Part shown: positions 1 to 13,520 of the stretch, in pieces
How the letters are laid out: every line of letters begins with the position of its first letter
Numbering within the stretch: position 1 is the first letter of the stretch
Assembly: GCF_036884655.1 (NCBI RefSeq)
Contig: NC_088339.1
Span: 30,589,001 to 30,653,000, forward strand
Direction of reading: 5' to 3'
DNA length: 64,000 nt
Source: Musa acuminata AAA Group
Lineage: Eukaryota; Streptophyta; Magnoliopsida; Zingiberales; Musaceae
Translations under genes and position numbers: made by a program
The notes under the pieces: model-generated
Told to the model about the DNA's origin: nothing
The model's database searches: none
The model's input: only the letters and a program-made list of their open reading frames with translations

Positions 1-70
1 TCCGACGACTCGCCGCTTGCGCTCGGTTGCATCTCCCTGCTCACGCTCGTGTTCGACTCGATCGGCGAAC
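1..70. other. GC-rich left edge, possible end of a neighbouring gene
   Basis: The first 70 bases are clearly richer in G and C than the following 700. They are open in plus frame 1, and on the minus strand one frame contains an ATG at 30-32 reading off the left edge. This could be the 5' end of a minus-strand gene or an exon border, but 70 bases do not allow a family call. Confidence 0.2.
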
Positions 71-797
71 CAATTCATTCATTTCCCTTATGTTTTTTTG
101 GACCCCACCAAGGGAAGACGGGGCCACATAAATGAACGGCTCTGATGAGGGAGTCGGGCGGCTTCGCGTAAGGCCTAATCGGTGATGATATCCGTACCAA
201 TACCGCTATTTAATTAGTTTTATTAGTTCCAATGCTGTGTTCCGACAACTTAATTAGGTATTAATTGCATTGTATGTGTCATTTAAAGACAAATATATAT
301 TGGCCAATTTATATATCCAATATTAAAGCACACACACCATTGATGGATCATCCCCTGTTCCTGCAGTTTTGCTACTTTTCAATCACAGAGCAAAACCTTG
401 TAATTATATATACGATTGTGCATGTGTGAGGTGCGTTTGAGGCATTAGGAAAATAGAACATGCAAAACTTGGTCTTCCTTGATATAAATGTATGTATGTA
501 AAGAAGTTATGCAAGAGTAAGAACCAAACAAGTACCAGTTCCACACCATGGTACAGCAAAAGAGAGAACAATGCATTTTATCAGAAGACACTACAAAATG
601 ACACACAGTTCCTCTTGAGATGACAAGTGCCAACAAATACTCAAATAACAGGAGAACATATTAAAAATTGATCATTGTGTTCTCTACCAAAGCAGATAAA
701 CAGTGTTGCCTTCTCACCTGTTCTTCTCATGTTATTCCTAACCGACACAAGGATAAATTACCAACTGTTTTCGCCATCCGGATTTCCTTTCTGGGTA
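71..797. other. AT-rich spacer and 3' flank of the ATP/ADP transporter gene
   Basis: AT-rich sequence without a convincing exon on either strand. Its right part should contain the 3' UTR of the minus-strand transporter gene whose stop codon is at 798-800. The 63-residue minus-strand reading frame at 445-636 looks like chance: it is Cys- and Tyr-rich and matches no family I know. Confidence 0.5.
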
Positions 798-3700
798 CTA
801 CCTGACAGGGGAGCCTTGCTCGCTGCTGCTGGTTTCTGATGAACCCTCAGATTCAGGAGCTAATTCTTGTTTCGAAGGTGATCCGTTCGATGAGTAGTCA
901 CTTGAAACCGATTCATGAACTGACCCATTCCCTTTAGATCCATCATTGTCCTCCTTTGTTGCTTCCATCGAAGGCTCTTTCACCTTTTCTTGCAGCATTT
1001 TCTCCTTCTCAAGCTCCTGCTTAGCCAAAGGAGAGAATTGTGAATCCAAAGATCTTGCAGCACCTAACCATGCAAGAACGATCACCAGGAGTATTCCTCC
1101 GAGGTAGGGAGTCGAGTTCGCTAGAGACCCAAATGTCAAAATCATGAACTGCTGGATCAGGGCACCTCCTGATTTTCCCAGGGGGTTGCAGACAACATCG
1201 ATGGCTGCCTTCCCTTTAACCTATTTGATTAGAGGAACAAAATAAGCGCTAAAATAATTGCATTAGTAATCGCGATACAGAAACTTTCCAAATAGGAACA
1301 AGAGCTGTTATTTATAGTTGATGGAAGACATAAACAACCCAAGTAACTTACCACAACTAAAGGTTAGGATGGTAAACAAACATTAAAATAAATCATTACA
1401 GCATTCTTGAATAGTTTTGTTATCTTCTTCTTAACAATGTAGTCTTATTTAATCAATTATCTGTGCAGAAAAGGAAAAGTGGCTTTTTTAGTCTTTTTAC
1501 AACATAGTAGTACAGCAGCAACATGCTCTAAGGACTTGACAAGGAGCTTTTTTATTTTAATTGTGCAGTAGCATCATTAGTATAATAAGTTGCTTAGGTA
1601 ACAAAAGCATTTAGGTGAAATCTTCACCAATAAATAATAGGTATTATTAAGACACTGCTGTTTTACTTCATAATGGATGTAGGGATTCATATATGGGAGT
1701 ATTCATGATAAGGAATGCGACAGAGTTGGGGAATAAAAATCAAATTCACAAACAAATTACGGAGTCTGAATAAGGCATGTAAATCATGGGCATGGGCACA
1801 TGTGATGCATGTTCTAGGGTGCTTAAATACATAAGTGAATTAAACTAAGAGCTTAATCAGCTTCAATTTTTAACCTAAGATGATTATTATCAGGGATCAC
1901 CATTTCACTCGGATTGGTGCGAAACGGGAGGCACGTACCGGTCCAAGCGTAGACTGGTATGCGGACCCATCCCAGTCCGATCCGTCGCATGAGAGAAGTG
2001 GGAAACGCAAATTCCCACTTCTCACGTGAGTGCAAGGCTCGGGAGCATCGCCTCCACCTACGTAGGGCTCATGAGCGTTGCTTCCGATACTACGATCCAT
2101 GCTTCTCACGCAGGTAGCTACTAGACCAGGGTATGATTGCAGCCTCACTGCACACCACCACATCTCAGGTAAGTCTTTTTCCTTTTCCTCTTCCTCCTCC
2201 TCCGTCACTTCCTCTTCTTCCCTCTTCCTTTCTCCTTATCTACGGTCCCTTCCTCTTCTCCCTCTTTGAAACACCAGTACTTACCGGTGTACCATGTATC
2301 GACACACCAATACAGACCAGCATGTACCAACTCGACAAATCTCTAAGTCGGGTCTAGTACCCGATTTGGCAAACCCTGATTATTATTATGTAACTAGCTT
2401 GTTTTTGCAATATGTACACTGTAACTCACATGAAGGACATAGATATCATTGGTAGCTCCACCTTTAACCACCTTTGTTTTCCACAAAAGAGATTCAAACA
2501 CCAAAAAAATTAAAATCTTTCCACGACAACGAAACAGAGACTTAGCTATTCAAAATAAGTTGAATGGAGCAAGTCATTTAGACTACAAGACATGTAAGAA
2601 AACAGTAGTGAATCTACATATATTAAGTGCAACTCATGCAAACTTTGTTCACAAACGAACATGTGATGACAATGAAGTACGAACATTGATGATTGAACCA
2701 ACCTTCGCCTACAATTATTGAATGAGAAACCTTGCACTCATTTTAAAGTCCATAAATAGATGTCATGGCATATGCTGAATTATTAATACAGAGATATAAT
2801 GGAGATAGGAGACTGACCTTCATCTCTTCATCCAAAGGAATATAAGCCATTTCTTTGCAGGGATCAAACAGGCTGTATTTTGCACTCTTGCTGAAAATGT
2901 TCTGTAATGCCCCCACGTAGACAGCTGCAAGCAAAGGAGTCATACCGAGACTTCCCAGCAGAGGAGTCAATGGCTCACCAAACAAAATTAGTGAGAAGAA
3001 TCCAACTCCTGTGAGAAGCAAAACTGTCGGTGTAATCATAGCAGCCACCCCCCAACCAAATTTTCGGAGTATCAATCTGCCTAGCAACATCATTGTGAAT
3101 GTAGCAACACCAGTAGCAGTGGAGAAATCACCCATAAAAGATGAATATTCGTTTGGACTGGGAAACTGCCAAATAAGTACGCACAAAAATGAATCTCAAG
3201 AAATTACATGATCCTATTGTAACAAGGGTGATATGCAACCACTGAGCAAAAAAGTTACCTGTGCCTTGAGCTTTGATTTCCATGTGACTTCTACCAGGTT
3301 GATACTTATACCATAAGCAACCACCAAGGTGGCAAGATCCCTCACATATCTAGAGGACAGCAGAACCTTCAGGCTCTCATTCATACCTAGTTTTGGCTTC
3401 TCCTGCAAAATGAATACTCTTTATTAGTTTGGACCAAAACAAAATAGACTAAATTAACAAAATAGGTAATTAGTCATGAGGCAAACCTTCTTTTTGCGAT
3501 CTGATCTCGGAAGAGATGGGTCGTTCACAACAAATTTATTCACCCCCCAATAGATTGCACATATTATCAGGCCAAGAAGCACAACAATACTCATCATTCC
3601 TTTCAGTGAAATTGCCCAACCATCAACACCTGGTCCCAAATTCTTACGCAGGTTAGAGAAGTACTTTACTGTGCGTCCCGAGAAGATGAGGGCAATATTA

Positions 3701-5612
3701 GCTCCAAGTCCAAACAATGGGTAGAATTCTTTGGCTTCCTCAACTGTAGTAATCTGAAAATGGCATGGATTTAAATTATGTCTAACCATAACTTACGAAG
3801 CTAAAAAATCATCATTTACATCATGAAGAGAGATTAAACATGTATTGATTTGGCATATGTCTATTGACAGTATCAGAATGCCATTGTTAGGAAAGAACTG
3901 AACATACGACCATGATGTCAACAATCTAGTACATTCTTAAAGGAAAATCTAAAGAGTTGAGACAAAAAACCAGTTTAAGACCAGATAACTAAGTCCAGAT
4001 GTAATCAGCAGAAGAAACATAACAGACAGTCTTGCCGCTTAAAAATTTTAATTAGGTCATACTTATACAAGCAAGCAATGATTGCCATTCTGACTTAATG
4101 CCAAACATATTGCTTGGTCCATACTGGCCAGAAGCACAAGATCTGTGTAGTATTAGCTTTTTTTTTTTTCTTTCCTACCACCCAAAATATGTGTTTCAGC
4201 CATTCCAATGCACAAAATAACAAGTTCAAATGTTTTATCCCAGTGTCTCAGAGAAAGCTTGATCGAAGTAGTCATCATCGAAAAAGAAGTACACATGCTC
4301 ATGAAACATACATAACTGAAATATCAAACGTAGGCATAAAGCGTAAGAAGTTGCTTTCTTATTTTCAAGATTGTTAACAAATGTGGATGCCAAAATGATC
4401 AAAATTACACCTGAAAGCAAAAACAGCGTGTTCAAAATATGCAGTGGCCAGCTTTGCTCAAAACACCAAAAAACAAGAATTTGCACCTATAACATGTTGT
4501 TCAGCACCAGCAACTTTTAGCATCGAGCTTAACATTGGAGTGAAATAGGTGGAAGAAACAAAATCAACAACAGCATGATTATAGCAGTTTCTAATAGGCG
4601 GAAGACTCATGCACTCAAATGTGTGACAAACCACTTTCAGATGGCATATAAAGAAGACATTAATAAGTATTAGCAGATGAAGCAGATTAATTAGCTACTC
4701 CTGACAACAGAAGTGTGAGAAGATCGTAAGATCCCTGTAAAGTAGCATGCTCGGTGGTAGTAATAAAACTGGGGAGGAAAAAAAAGCATGTATCACCTGA
4801 TTGGCGAACCCCCAGAACAGGACCGAGATCACCACACTCCCCCACAGCTCCGCCATAACATAGAAGAGACAGAAGCTCCAAATCCTCAAAATCGCGACAG
4901 GGCCAAGGAAGCTTGGACCGAGCGCTGCCAAGAGCTTGTCTGCGAGGGCAGTGGGATGGATGGCGTCGCGCAGCGGATACAACACGAACGAAAAGGCCCC
5001 GAAGAAGGCTATGAAAGGCAGGATCACGGTGTAGAAAAGAGCCTCCTTTGACAGCACATTGGAAAGTTTGGTGTACAAAAGCATGAATCCCACGGCCATC
5101 GGCAGGTTCACCCACGTCTTCAAGAAGGGTATAATCTCGGCGCTGCTCCCCTTGGCCGTCACCACCAGCACATCCTTCGTGTCCCTGAGGATCGTATAAT
5201 TGAAGAGAATGCAGAAGAACATAACCCCGAGCGGAATTATCTTCTTAAGCGTGGATATCTCGATGCCCAGGAACTTGGGCTTCTCCTCCTCCTCCACAAA
5301 GCTGGTTCCATCAGCAGGAATCACTGCGCCAGCCCTGAAAGTGGGAACTTTCCTCCGTTCTGCCCAAAGCCCGAGGCAAAGGTGCGACTTTTCGGGATTT
5401 GCAGCAGCAGTAGGCCCGGGAATCGAAGATCTCTCCTTGGAACTGAAGTCATGGAGCGCAGAGGTCGGAACATGAGCGCGAAGGGCCGGCGAGGGAAAAC
5501 AAGCGGCGGCGGAGGGGAAACGACGGCGGAGGGTGTGGAGGGGGTGAAAGGGGCGAGTTTGAGGCTTGGGAGGGAGGGAAAGGAGGCCCTTTGTTGAGAT
5601 AACTCTCTCCAT
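798..5612 (-). CDS. AATP1: Plastidic ATP/ADP antiporter (AATP/NTT family), five exons
   Basis: Nucleotide carrier of the plastid inner envelope that imports cytosolic ATP in exchange for ADP. Exons read from the minus strand are 4797-5612, 3487-3753, 3259-3402, 2818-3165 and 798-1220. All junctions are GT-AG and every intron is phase 0, giving 665 residues. Residues 1 to about 85 are a Ser/Arg-rich transit peptide opening with MERVISTKGLLSLPPKP, which closely resembles known AATP N-termini. The membrane core starts near residue 124. Family signatures include RDTKDVLVVTA (about 143-153), AELWGS (about 254-259), NLVEVTWKSKLKAQ at the end of exon 3, and VVCNPLGKSGGALIQQF at the start of exon 5; these hold the charged residues known to be essential in NTT carriers. 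The tail is Ser/Glu-rich. I chose the ATG at 5610-5612 over an in-frame ATG at 5706-5708 because a TATA box lies at 5715-5722, leaving the outer ATG upstream of the expected transcript start. Confidence 0.96.
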
Positions 5613-5714
5613 ATCTCCAAGGCTGTTTCTCCGGAGATAGCTTTCTATCAGAGAGCAGAGGGAAGAAGATACGGAGACGGTCAATCTGAGGGAGTGGGAA
5701 AAGAGCAAGGCGAC

Positions 5715-5722
5715 TATTTATA
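5715..5722 (-). promoter_or_regulatory. TATA box of the ATP/ADP antiporter gene
   Basis: The minus strand reads TATAAATA here, about 103 bases upstream of the chosen start codon. Transcription would begin near 5685-5692, giving a 5' UTR of roughly 75-80 bases rich in CT and GA. Confidence 0.7.
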
Positions 5723-6417
5723 GGAGGGCGTTGAGATAGAGGTGGTGCTTCTTTCTACGAATCATCTTCGGTCACCATCTAAGGTGCAGAGAGCTTTTCG
5801 GGGGGGGGGGTAGGGAATGAGGAGGAGTTGCATGGCCAATGCCCTCTGCAAAATAAGGTCAACAAAGGAGGCAGTGTGTGAGGGTTTAATGGTGGATTTT
5901 GAGAGGCCAATAAAAAGAAATATGATCTAGTTTGACATCTCCAAAAGCTAATCACAAGCTCCACGGGAGCTACATCATGAAGGACGCACATACCAGCAAA
6001 GGTTTCCCAATGGATTAACAGCTGGTTTTTTTTCCAGGTTGCTTTCACCCTTTATGTGGACACTTTTCTTTCTGACCGAAGTCTCGATCTCTGTTCGAGT
6101 CCAATTCAACCATTAAATCTATTTCTCTTCTCCTGAATCGAACGAACAAGCGACAGGAATCGACCCATCATTTCCCAGAAGTGAAATTTGGATCTTTTTA
6201 GAAATGCTCTGTGGTAAAAAGTAATAAATAAAAATTTTATGTGTATATTATGGATTAAATTGATAAAAAAATATATTATATAGGGATATATGTATCGTTA
6301 TTCTTACAATGTTGTGTGTCTCATATATTTTGTCCCGAAAACCTTCTCCTATGACGTGGCTCTCTCTCACAAACCTGGCTTGTGGACCTCACAGTCCCGT
6401 GACGAGGTGGACAGAGT

Positions 6418-6424
6418 CACGTGG
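6418..6424. promoter_or_regulatory. G-box / ABRE-like motif
   Basis: Sequence CACGTGG, the core bound by plant bZIP and bHLH factors. It lies about 800 bases upstream of the antiporter start codon. The motif is seen directly; its use is inferred. Confidence 0.35.
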
Positions 6425-6690
6425 CCTAATGTTTATTCTCCTTAAAAAACAGTCCCCAACAGTTTCACGCGGTAGTTGGTGGGCCCACCAGGTGGGGGTG
6501 GCATGACGTTCCCTTGCCTGTGTGCCTCTCACGTTGTGAGAGAGATCCAGGTAAAGAAGAGAAGGTTCTGGGGAGGGATGTTTGGTACGTGGTCCCGGAC
6601 TCCCCGAGCGTTTATTTTCCAAACACCATGGGCCCAACGGATCCAAATTAACGGTTGCCAAGTCTACCCGCTTGGACGATCCAATTCAAG

Positions 6691-6698
6691 CCACGTGG
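6691..6698. promoter_or_regulatory. Palindromic G-box CCACGTGG
   Basis: Perfect palindrome CCACGTGG in the GC-rich patch, about 1.08 kb upstream of the antiporter start codon. It is a classical bZIP/PIF binding site and could serve that gene in light or ABA responses, but no transcript evidence is available here. Confidence 0.4.
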
Positions 6699-7365
6699 AC
6701 GGACCGTGGAACGACGGTCGACTTTAGGACACGAATGCTATCTTGTCGGCATCTTCCGCCTTCCCCCACGAGACGACAAGATTAGCGGGAGGAGGTGCAT
6801 CTCCAAAAGATCACCGCCTACGTCATCATCTCCCTGTCCACGCACTCTTCTATCGTAGCTGAGGTGGAACCTCCTATTGGACCGCTTCGTCAAGATTCAC
6901 GTTCGCATCTGATCCGAACGAAGATCCCTGCACAGCACGAATTACTCCAGCAAGATGCTACAGTAATTGAAATTTGTGTGCCTAAATTCCTGAAACAATT
7001 GTTCATTTTCGACCAACTAGCCTATGCATTAAGCATTATGCTTTATAGAACTAAATACTGAAAGGAATAATTTAAATTCTTAGATGTAACAATGGCGGGA
7101 GGTGGTGCTAAAAGCCTGTTGATTATATAAAGAGAAGAACCATATAGTCACCACCACAGAAAACAACAAAATCGGAATTAGATGATAATGATTAAAACGG
7201 AAAGATTGCAGTTCTTCAACAGGATCATCTGAGACAGCTTAATTGGATATATTTGCTGGATTAAGGTGTCACAGAAGCAACCATCTGATTACAACCACTG
7301 CCACTAAGAATGAGAACCAAATAACAAACCTTTTCTTGTAGATTTATCCATCAGATAACTACATC

Positions 7366-10300
7366 CTATTCGCTCGGCCCATCGTCGGTGATGTGGAAAC
7401 CGTCGATCTTATGAACAACCTCATTGACCCCAACTTTTACCTTCCCGGATGGCCCACTTGAACCATGAGATTCATGGTCGTCTGACACAGCCGGATTCAT
7501 TTGCCAGATTCTGATAGTCCCATCCTCGGACCCGGAGGCATACGACTCACCACCAGGGGAGAAGCGAACACAGTGAACTGGCCCATGGTGACCTTTGTTA
7601 CAAGCTGCATACCGAAAACAAACAGTCCTCTAAATAACATATATGTATGATTAGGGCCACTAACCGAACAGATTGATTTTCAAACAGAATGAATTTTGAT
7701 TGGCATCATTCAGTGAAAAAGATGAACTGACCGATTTCTTCACCCGTGTGGAAATCAAAGACGTGAATCCACATGTCTTCTCCTCCAGCAACGAATTTGT
7801 TCCCATCCTTGGGTTCGAGTGAAGCTGACTCCACAGTGCAGGACATGTTGTAGCTTTTTATGAGTCCAAAACTGAACAAATAACAAGATATGGCTTCCAT
7901 CATAAAATGATTTCTTGAGCATTGCAGACAAGATAGCATGGGATAAGCTTACTGATTTGCATCCCAGAATTTGACGGTTGAGCCATCAGCTGTGGTAATG
8001 TAACGACCATCTTGACTAACTTCTGCACTGGTAACAGGTGACTTGGTTTCAAGTGTTTGCACAATTTTTCCACTTTTTACATCCCATAACCTGTGTGATA
8101 TTTTTGACCAAAAGACATGGTCAACAAATTCAAAAGAAATATTATCTACAGAAAGTCATAAATGGCAACAACAGTGTGAAATATCTTCATTGGAGTCCAG
8201 GATTATAGGTCACGTGAGGACAAGCAACAAGAAAAAAATGGGGAAAGCATGTTGCAGTGACATGGGCTAAATGTAGGAACCAATAGAAATCAAAATCGAC
8301 AGGTAAAATGAATATCTAAAATATACAAGGAATAAACAAAAACAAACCTCACACCTCCCATATCAGTGCACGAACTTAATATTGTCTGGTCACTGTGAAG
8401 CCAAGCAACAGTTCTAATTGAGCCAGGTGATTTATCAATTTCTCTTGGAGGTGCATCTGGACAGTTCAAATCAAATATACGTAATATTTTCTCAACCCCT
8501 CCAGTCAGCAAAAGATGCGTATCCTGCAAGGAACAACAGACAATCCCATAAGACTAAGTAACAGGAACATGTGTCGGTAATATCTAAATGAACCTACTGC
8601 CAAATTTGCCAAGAAGCACTATCCACATGCCAAAAATAGAATGACCACCAAGAGAACCTAAAGAAGCACTTGATTCAGTTCAATTCCATTTTATGAACTC
8701 AAGCTTGCAATGGCCAATGAGTTTGCATATAAATGCCAAAAAGGGCCAAAGCTTTGCAAATTGAACCCATAAATGGTGGTCACGAAAATAAGATTTGTCT
8801 ATTAACTGTAAGTTTGCATTATGACAAACAGATGTCTTGTTTTGGTTTAACAATATCCTGATCCACATAATCAGCAAATAACAATTACAAGCGACCAAAT
8901 GTGCTGCATCTTGCAAGTAGCAACATAGATTTATACGTATAAATGTCTTATGATATGGCAAGTGGCAACAATGGAGTTATCGTATCAACACAAGATCGTA
9001 GCTGGTGAAAACAAACATACTGTTACAAACACAGAGGGTGACTTTGCTGTCAGAATACTATAACAGTGAAGAAATGACAAGGCAGTTGGCAGATTAAGTG
9101 CAGTAAAATGTATGATCAACAACAAACAAAACTAAATGTGAAAAGCAAAAAAGGCATAGGACTTAAAAAGACTTGAGGACAACACGAAAGATCCTCATCT
9201 ACCTCAGAGAAAGCACATGATCGGACTATGTGCTTATGCTCAAATGAGTGCAATTCATTCCCAGTTATTGCATCCCATACTTTTCTGAAAAAAGATGAAG
9301 TATAATCACATATCAACAGATCTAATAAGAATGACAGGAAAATAGACTTACTTGCACATGAAATGACAAAAGTATTTAAAAACCATACTGAAACCATATT
9401 CTTAGAGCAAGGAAGAAACTCCCTAATGCTAGTACAATAGAATATTTTTGTTGCTATGTGTTCATATAACTAAAGCAAACAGAACGTGACATAGTCTGGG
9501 CTCACCAAGAAGACAATCAGATACCCAAGACTTGCCATGATACAGAGTAGCATTAATTATATTTCTCTAGATGCTGTTTGATGATTCAAATGAATGGTTG
9601 GTTGATTCGGAGATGGGTGCTAACATGTCCATTGTAAAAGATGATTTAGTTTTTTCTGATCAAAATTTGACATGAGGTGATGTAACAAGAGCAGCTATTG
9701 TTGGAGAAACAAGGATATCCACAAGAGGCAAAACTAAAGATAAGCACAAAAGCATCAAATCATGTGTATATGTCAATGAGTTTTAACATATTACTTTGAA
9801 AAATGTTGATGGAAAATTTGGTCAGTAAGTAAGAAGAGCTGCATCAGACGATATGATATCATTTCATATTCCTTAAAAAAGTTCTGTTTGTTAATTAGAT
9901 AATCAATTCTCAGATACATAGGCCTTTTGACATATGAGGTACTTCAAAATAATCAAAGCTAGCATGATTACCATTCAAGAAAGTAAATCATGTCTAAATA
10001 ACTCGTAACAAATGGAGGTGAAATTGTACGAAGAAAACGTAACACGGGCATATGATACATCAAAAACAAAAACTACTATTACATGCTCTACTAGAAGCAT
10101 GATATGAAAAAACTTTCCAAAGCAGAAAGCACATGCAAAGATACAAACACAAGATTATAGGATTCAATAGCTTCAATGTGCACAATTAAAAAATGTTCAT
10201 TCTAAATTGAAGTTCTCTTTAGTTTTCTCATGAACTGACAGTTTCTAGAGCACAAGGGTGACATACGCTGAAAAATCAGCTGATCCAGTAGCAGCACGTA

Positions 10301-12516
10301 AAGCATTGGTATCAAGGCAACAGCTCCAAACTGCACCCTTGTGCCCTTCAAAAGTTCCGATCCAGTCTCCTGTCTCACCATTTCTGAGCATTGGATTTGC
10401 ATCTAAATATTTAAAGGTTAATTAGAAATCTATCTTGCTAAAATATTTTGGAATTAACAATTAATATGTAGTTTCTTTCGGAAACTACAAAACAGCTTAT
10501 ATTGCAAAGGAGAGCCAAAAAAAAGGCTTCATTTCAAAATACCTCATGAATAGAACTGTAAGTAAATTGAACGGGCAACAAATAATACAATCTTTTCATC
10601 CAAATATATGAATAGCAACTCCATATACACTACTAATAAAAACAGTTCATATACCTATGACAAGATCAATACATGTCAAATGCATTTCAAGTCAAACCTA
10701 TCTAACATGTGCAATCTGCATGTTGTAGAAAGCAATAGAGAGGACTTAAACTGTGAATAAGTCAAAATACAGGCTTATATGTAAATAAACCATCACACAC
10801 AATCTATAGAGGGAATGAAGAATGCAAATGAGCATAAAAGGCAATTTCTATGAATTACCATCGAGGACTAGTGTTTATGATACTAAAGATGTGATGGCAC
10901 TAAGGTCCACAACGGACTTCAAACTGAAAATTAGGATCAACTGATAGCACAGCTTTGTTCCAAACAAGAAATTTGTTAGGCTTCATTACAAATTGCAGAA
11001 GAGTTAAGTAAGCGAAACATGACCAAGGAACTGTCAGTTTGAGCTTCCAAGTGTTGAGTGTTCAAAATATAACGTGGAGTAGTTCCATAGAAAGTCCTTA
11101 CTGAAACCTTCAAAAGATGAGTCTTTATTTTCGATACTTCAGTAGCACAAAGTCTAAGAACATTAAGGTTATTGTACCAAGAGACATTGTACCTAGGGCA
11201 TTTCATACTTAAAAAGCAAGAGGTGGATAGTAGATGAAAGAGAATCAACGTTTCAGAATCCAATTGTTGTAATCAAGTTTGAGCCTAATCTAATTTGTAT
11301 TGCTCTCATATTAGGCTTATTTGTACTTGTTAAAGTCAATTAATGCATGTCATGTAACAGTCTTGCATCATAAAAGAATTCATTAGCTCAAAATTAGGAA
11401 TGATCTTATACATAGAAAAAAGGGCCAACAATTGTTCACATCAGTATAGCATGAGAAGTGGGAGCTAACATAGTATGAAGAGTGATAATGCAGTAAACTC
11501 ATTATGTTCATTTATTCTTTTTGATATTTGAGATCTTCAAGTGAGCCCGAATAAAGTCGATCAAGTAAAAGAGTAAAAGGTGACAATCACATGCTTTTTT
11601 TTTACTAACAGAACAATAATCTCAACTGCCATCTCCTTTTACTTTTATCTTCTCTCTTTGCTCTCTTATCTTCTCTTAGTTCCTTATTTCGTCTCTGGTT
11701 TCATCATTAAACCACCACCCCCTGTCATTTTCTCCATATAGTCCTTGACATTCCTGTCTTATTATTAACACCAAGGTTAAAATGTTTGGATTATTCAAAC
11801 TGCAGATCATTTAACCCATTTTAATATGATGAGTCACCGTACTGAATGCCAAAGACAAACCAGGGCCTTAGAACACCCATAGGCAACATCAAAAAGGTAG
11901 CCACTGGCACTGCAGCAATGAACATATTAAGTATTCAACTTATTATCATGGTCTCTTTTCTCTAGATATTGGCAAAGAGAAACAAATCAAGTTTCTGCTA
12001 CCATCATTTTAGATCTGAAAGATATAATGTTCAAATGTAAGGAGCTGCAAACAATTTATGAAAGATGTCAAGTGAAAGGATTGATGTATTTGTCCAATTT
12101 ATTCTCTAGAAAAAACAATATGCCTATCGATTTTTCTGATTCAAAATGCCTATCGATCCTATAACAATCTTTCTAATGGCAGATCAATATTCCAAAGAAA
12201 TCATATAATCAACGTTTAGCGCGATCTACAATAAATCATATGATCAACATCTACCGATTAATCACTCCTCGTGAATAAAGTTTTTCTCAATGGAAAGCGA
12301 AATGCCAGTTAAGTGCAGATCAAAAGATCCAGTAGGAAAGATCAATTATCCTCTTATTCCTCATTTCGAGAACGGAGCAAATCAGAAGAATCGCTCACCC
12401 TTGCTCGCGCTGATGAGGAAGAACCCATCCGGCGTAACGGGGCTGTAGAACAAGTCCACGACCGGCCGCGAGTGCCCATGGCACACAAGAGGAACCGCTA
12501 CCTTCTTCTTGTCCAT
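7366..12516 (-). CDS. STRAP-like WD40-repeat protein, seven exons
   Basis: A WD40 beta-propeller protein closely resembling plant homologues of serine/threonine kinase receptor-associated protein (STRAP/unrip), 342 residues, the usual length. Exons on the minus strand are 12399-12516, 10267-10402, 9203-9284, 8348-8523, 7953-8090, 7732-7871 and 7366-7604. All junctions are GT-AG and the reading frame closes exactly. Landmarks are the start [39 protein letters not shown] in repeat 2, [19 protein letters not shown] in the middle, and the late segments [27 protein letters not shown] and [15 protein letters not shown], all typical of the family. The charged tail after the last blade lacks repeat character. 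Plant members are proposed scaffolds in RNA or signalling complexes; the exact role here is inferred. The first intron is about 2 kb, the others are 80-920 bases. Confidence 0.93.
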
Positions 12517-12539
12517 CGATTCGACAACGCCACGAGAGG

Positions 12540-13520
12540 TCCAGACTCAAGAATTACAACCCGATACTAAACCCTAATCCTAGCCCAAGAAACCCTAATC
12601 AGAAATCCACCTCCAAAATTCCAAAAAACAGAAACGAAGATGGAAACGGACAGCGATCCTCTCTGGAGATCGCGAACAACAAAACTTTATCTACAATATA
12701 GTTGTCGAAGATTAATCTGAAAAAAGAAGAGAAGCGGAAAACTCTATAAAGAACGAGGGCTAGGCAGGCGGACGGCGACCCAAGGGGCTGTGTTCTTATA
12801 CGAGAAAGGAGGAACAGAACGAAATATCGGTCGTCCGATGTCGTTTCAACGGTGATGAAGACTTCATAAGTTTCTCCCTCGACGCCAACCCGATCGAGAC
12901 ATGCTGAACTGGTAAATGCTACGGTACGTTGGCTGAATCACTCCAGTACTGTTCCAGAGCGATGTGGATTGTTACAGGCTTATGTGGTGGTACGGGCTTC
13001 ACACGTCGACCCTGAAAGACACATCACCTCGAAATTGCCGGAGTGATTCAGACATGCTAAATAGCAGTGTCTTAAAAGAACCATATGGGTTATATCAATT
13101 ACTTTTGGGTTGAGTAAACCCATAAGAAGTAGAAAATGGTAATGCGATTATATTTGCAATATCTCAATCTGATTAGTTCCACATCAAAATGGCACTGTGA
13201 TAAACCATGTAATTATTGGATTTTGTCATGAAATTATCTTCTTTGCTGTTTGGAAAAATGGTGAACAATGAAATCATCTTGAACACAAATCTTAAGAACA
13301 AATGTCACTTGCAATGATTGATAGATGTGAAGATCGTTCTTGAGATATAGCATGAGAAAGCAATCAGATTGAAAGACACCAACAGGAAGCTCGTAAGACG
13401 AACACAAGTTCGCAACCCCTTTCATTCGACACGCAGATCAAACCCTGCACAACAAGTAGCAGCAGCTGAATCTGATGAAAACCAAGGAACAAGGAAAGCT
13501 TAGTAATGAATGCGTAGCGC
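12540..13520. other. Promoter side of the STRAP-like gene and 3' flank of the EG45-like gene
   Basis: From 12540 to about 12840 the sequence is compatible with a 5' UTR and core promoter of the minus-strand STRAP-like gene; a TATA-like CTCGTATAAG lies on the minus strand near 12790-12800. The remainder is mixed-composition DNA without a recognisable exon, ending in the 3' UTR of the EG45-like gene. Confidence 0.4.

Larger units (their letters stand above)
5760..7365. other. Intergenic region with a GC-rich patch at about 6340-6920
   Basis: Contains the distal promoter of the antiporter gene and the 3' flank of the STRAP-like gene. The stretch 6340-6920 is unusually GC-rich for a spacer and carries two G-box motifs, but its short overlapping reading frames on both strands resemble no protein family and have no clear splice structure. 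The flanks (6200-6300 and 6960-7365) are AT-rich. Confidence 0.5.

Noticed and set aside
6093..6102. GTTCGAGTCC, resembling a tRNA B box
   Set aside because: The neighbouring bases do not form a T stem and no A box or acceptor stem is present.
8678..8766. Inverted repeat GTTCAATT ... AATTGAAC in a STRAP gene intron, possible MITE
   Set aside because: The terminal match is only eight bases, the interior pairs poorly, and no target-site duplication is evident.
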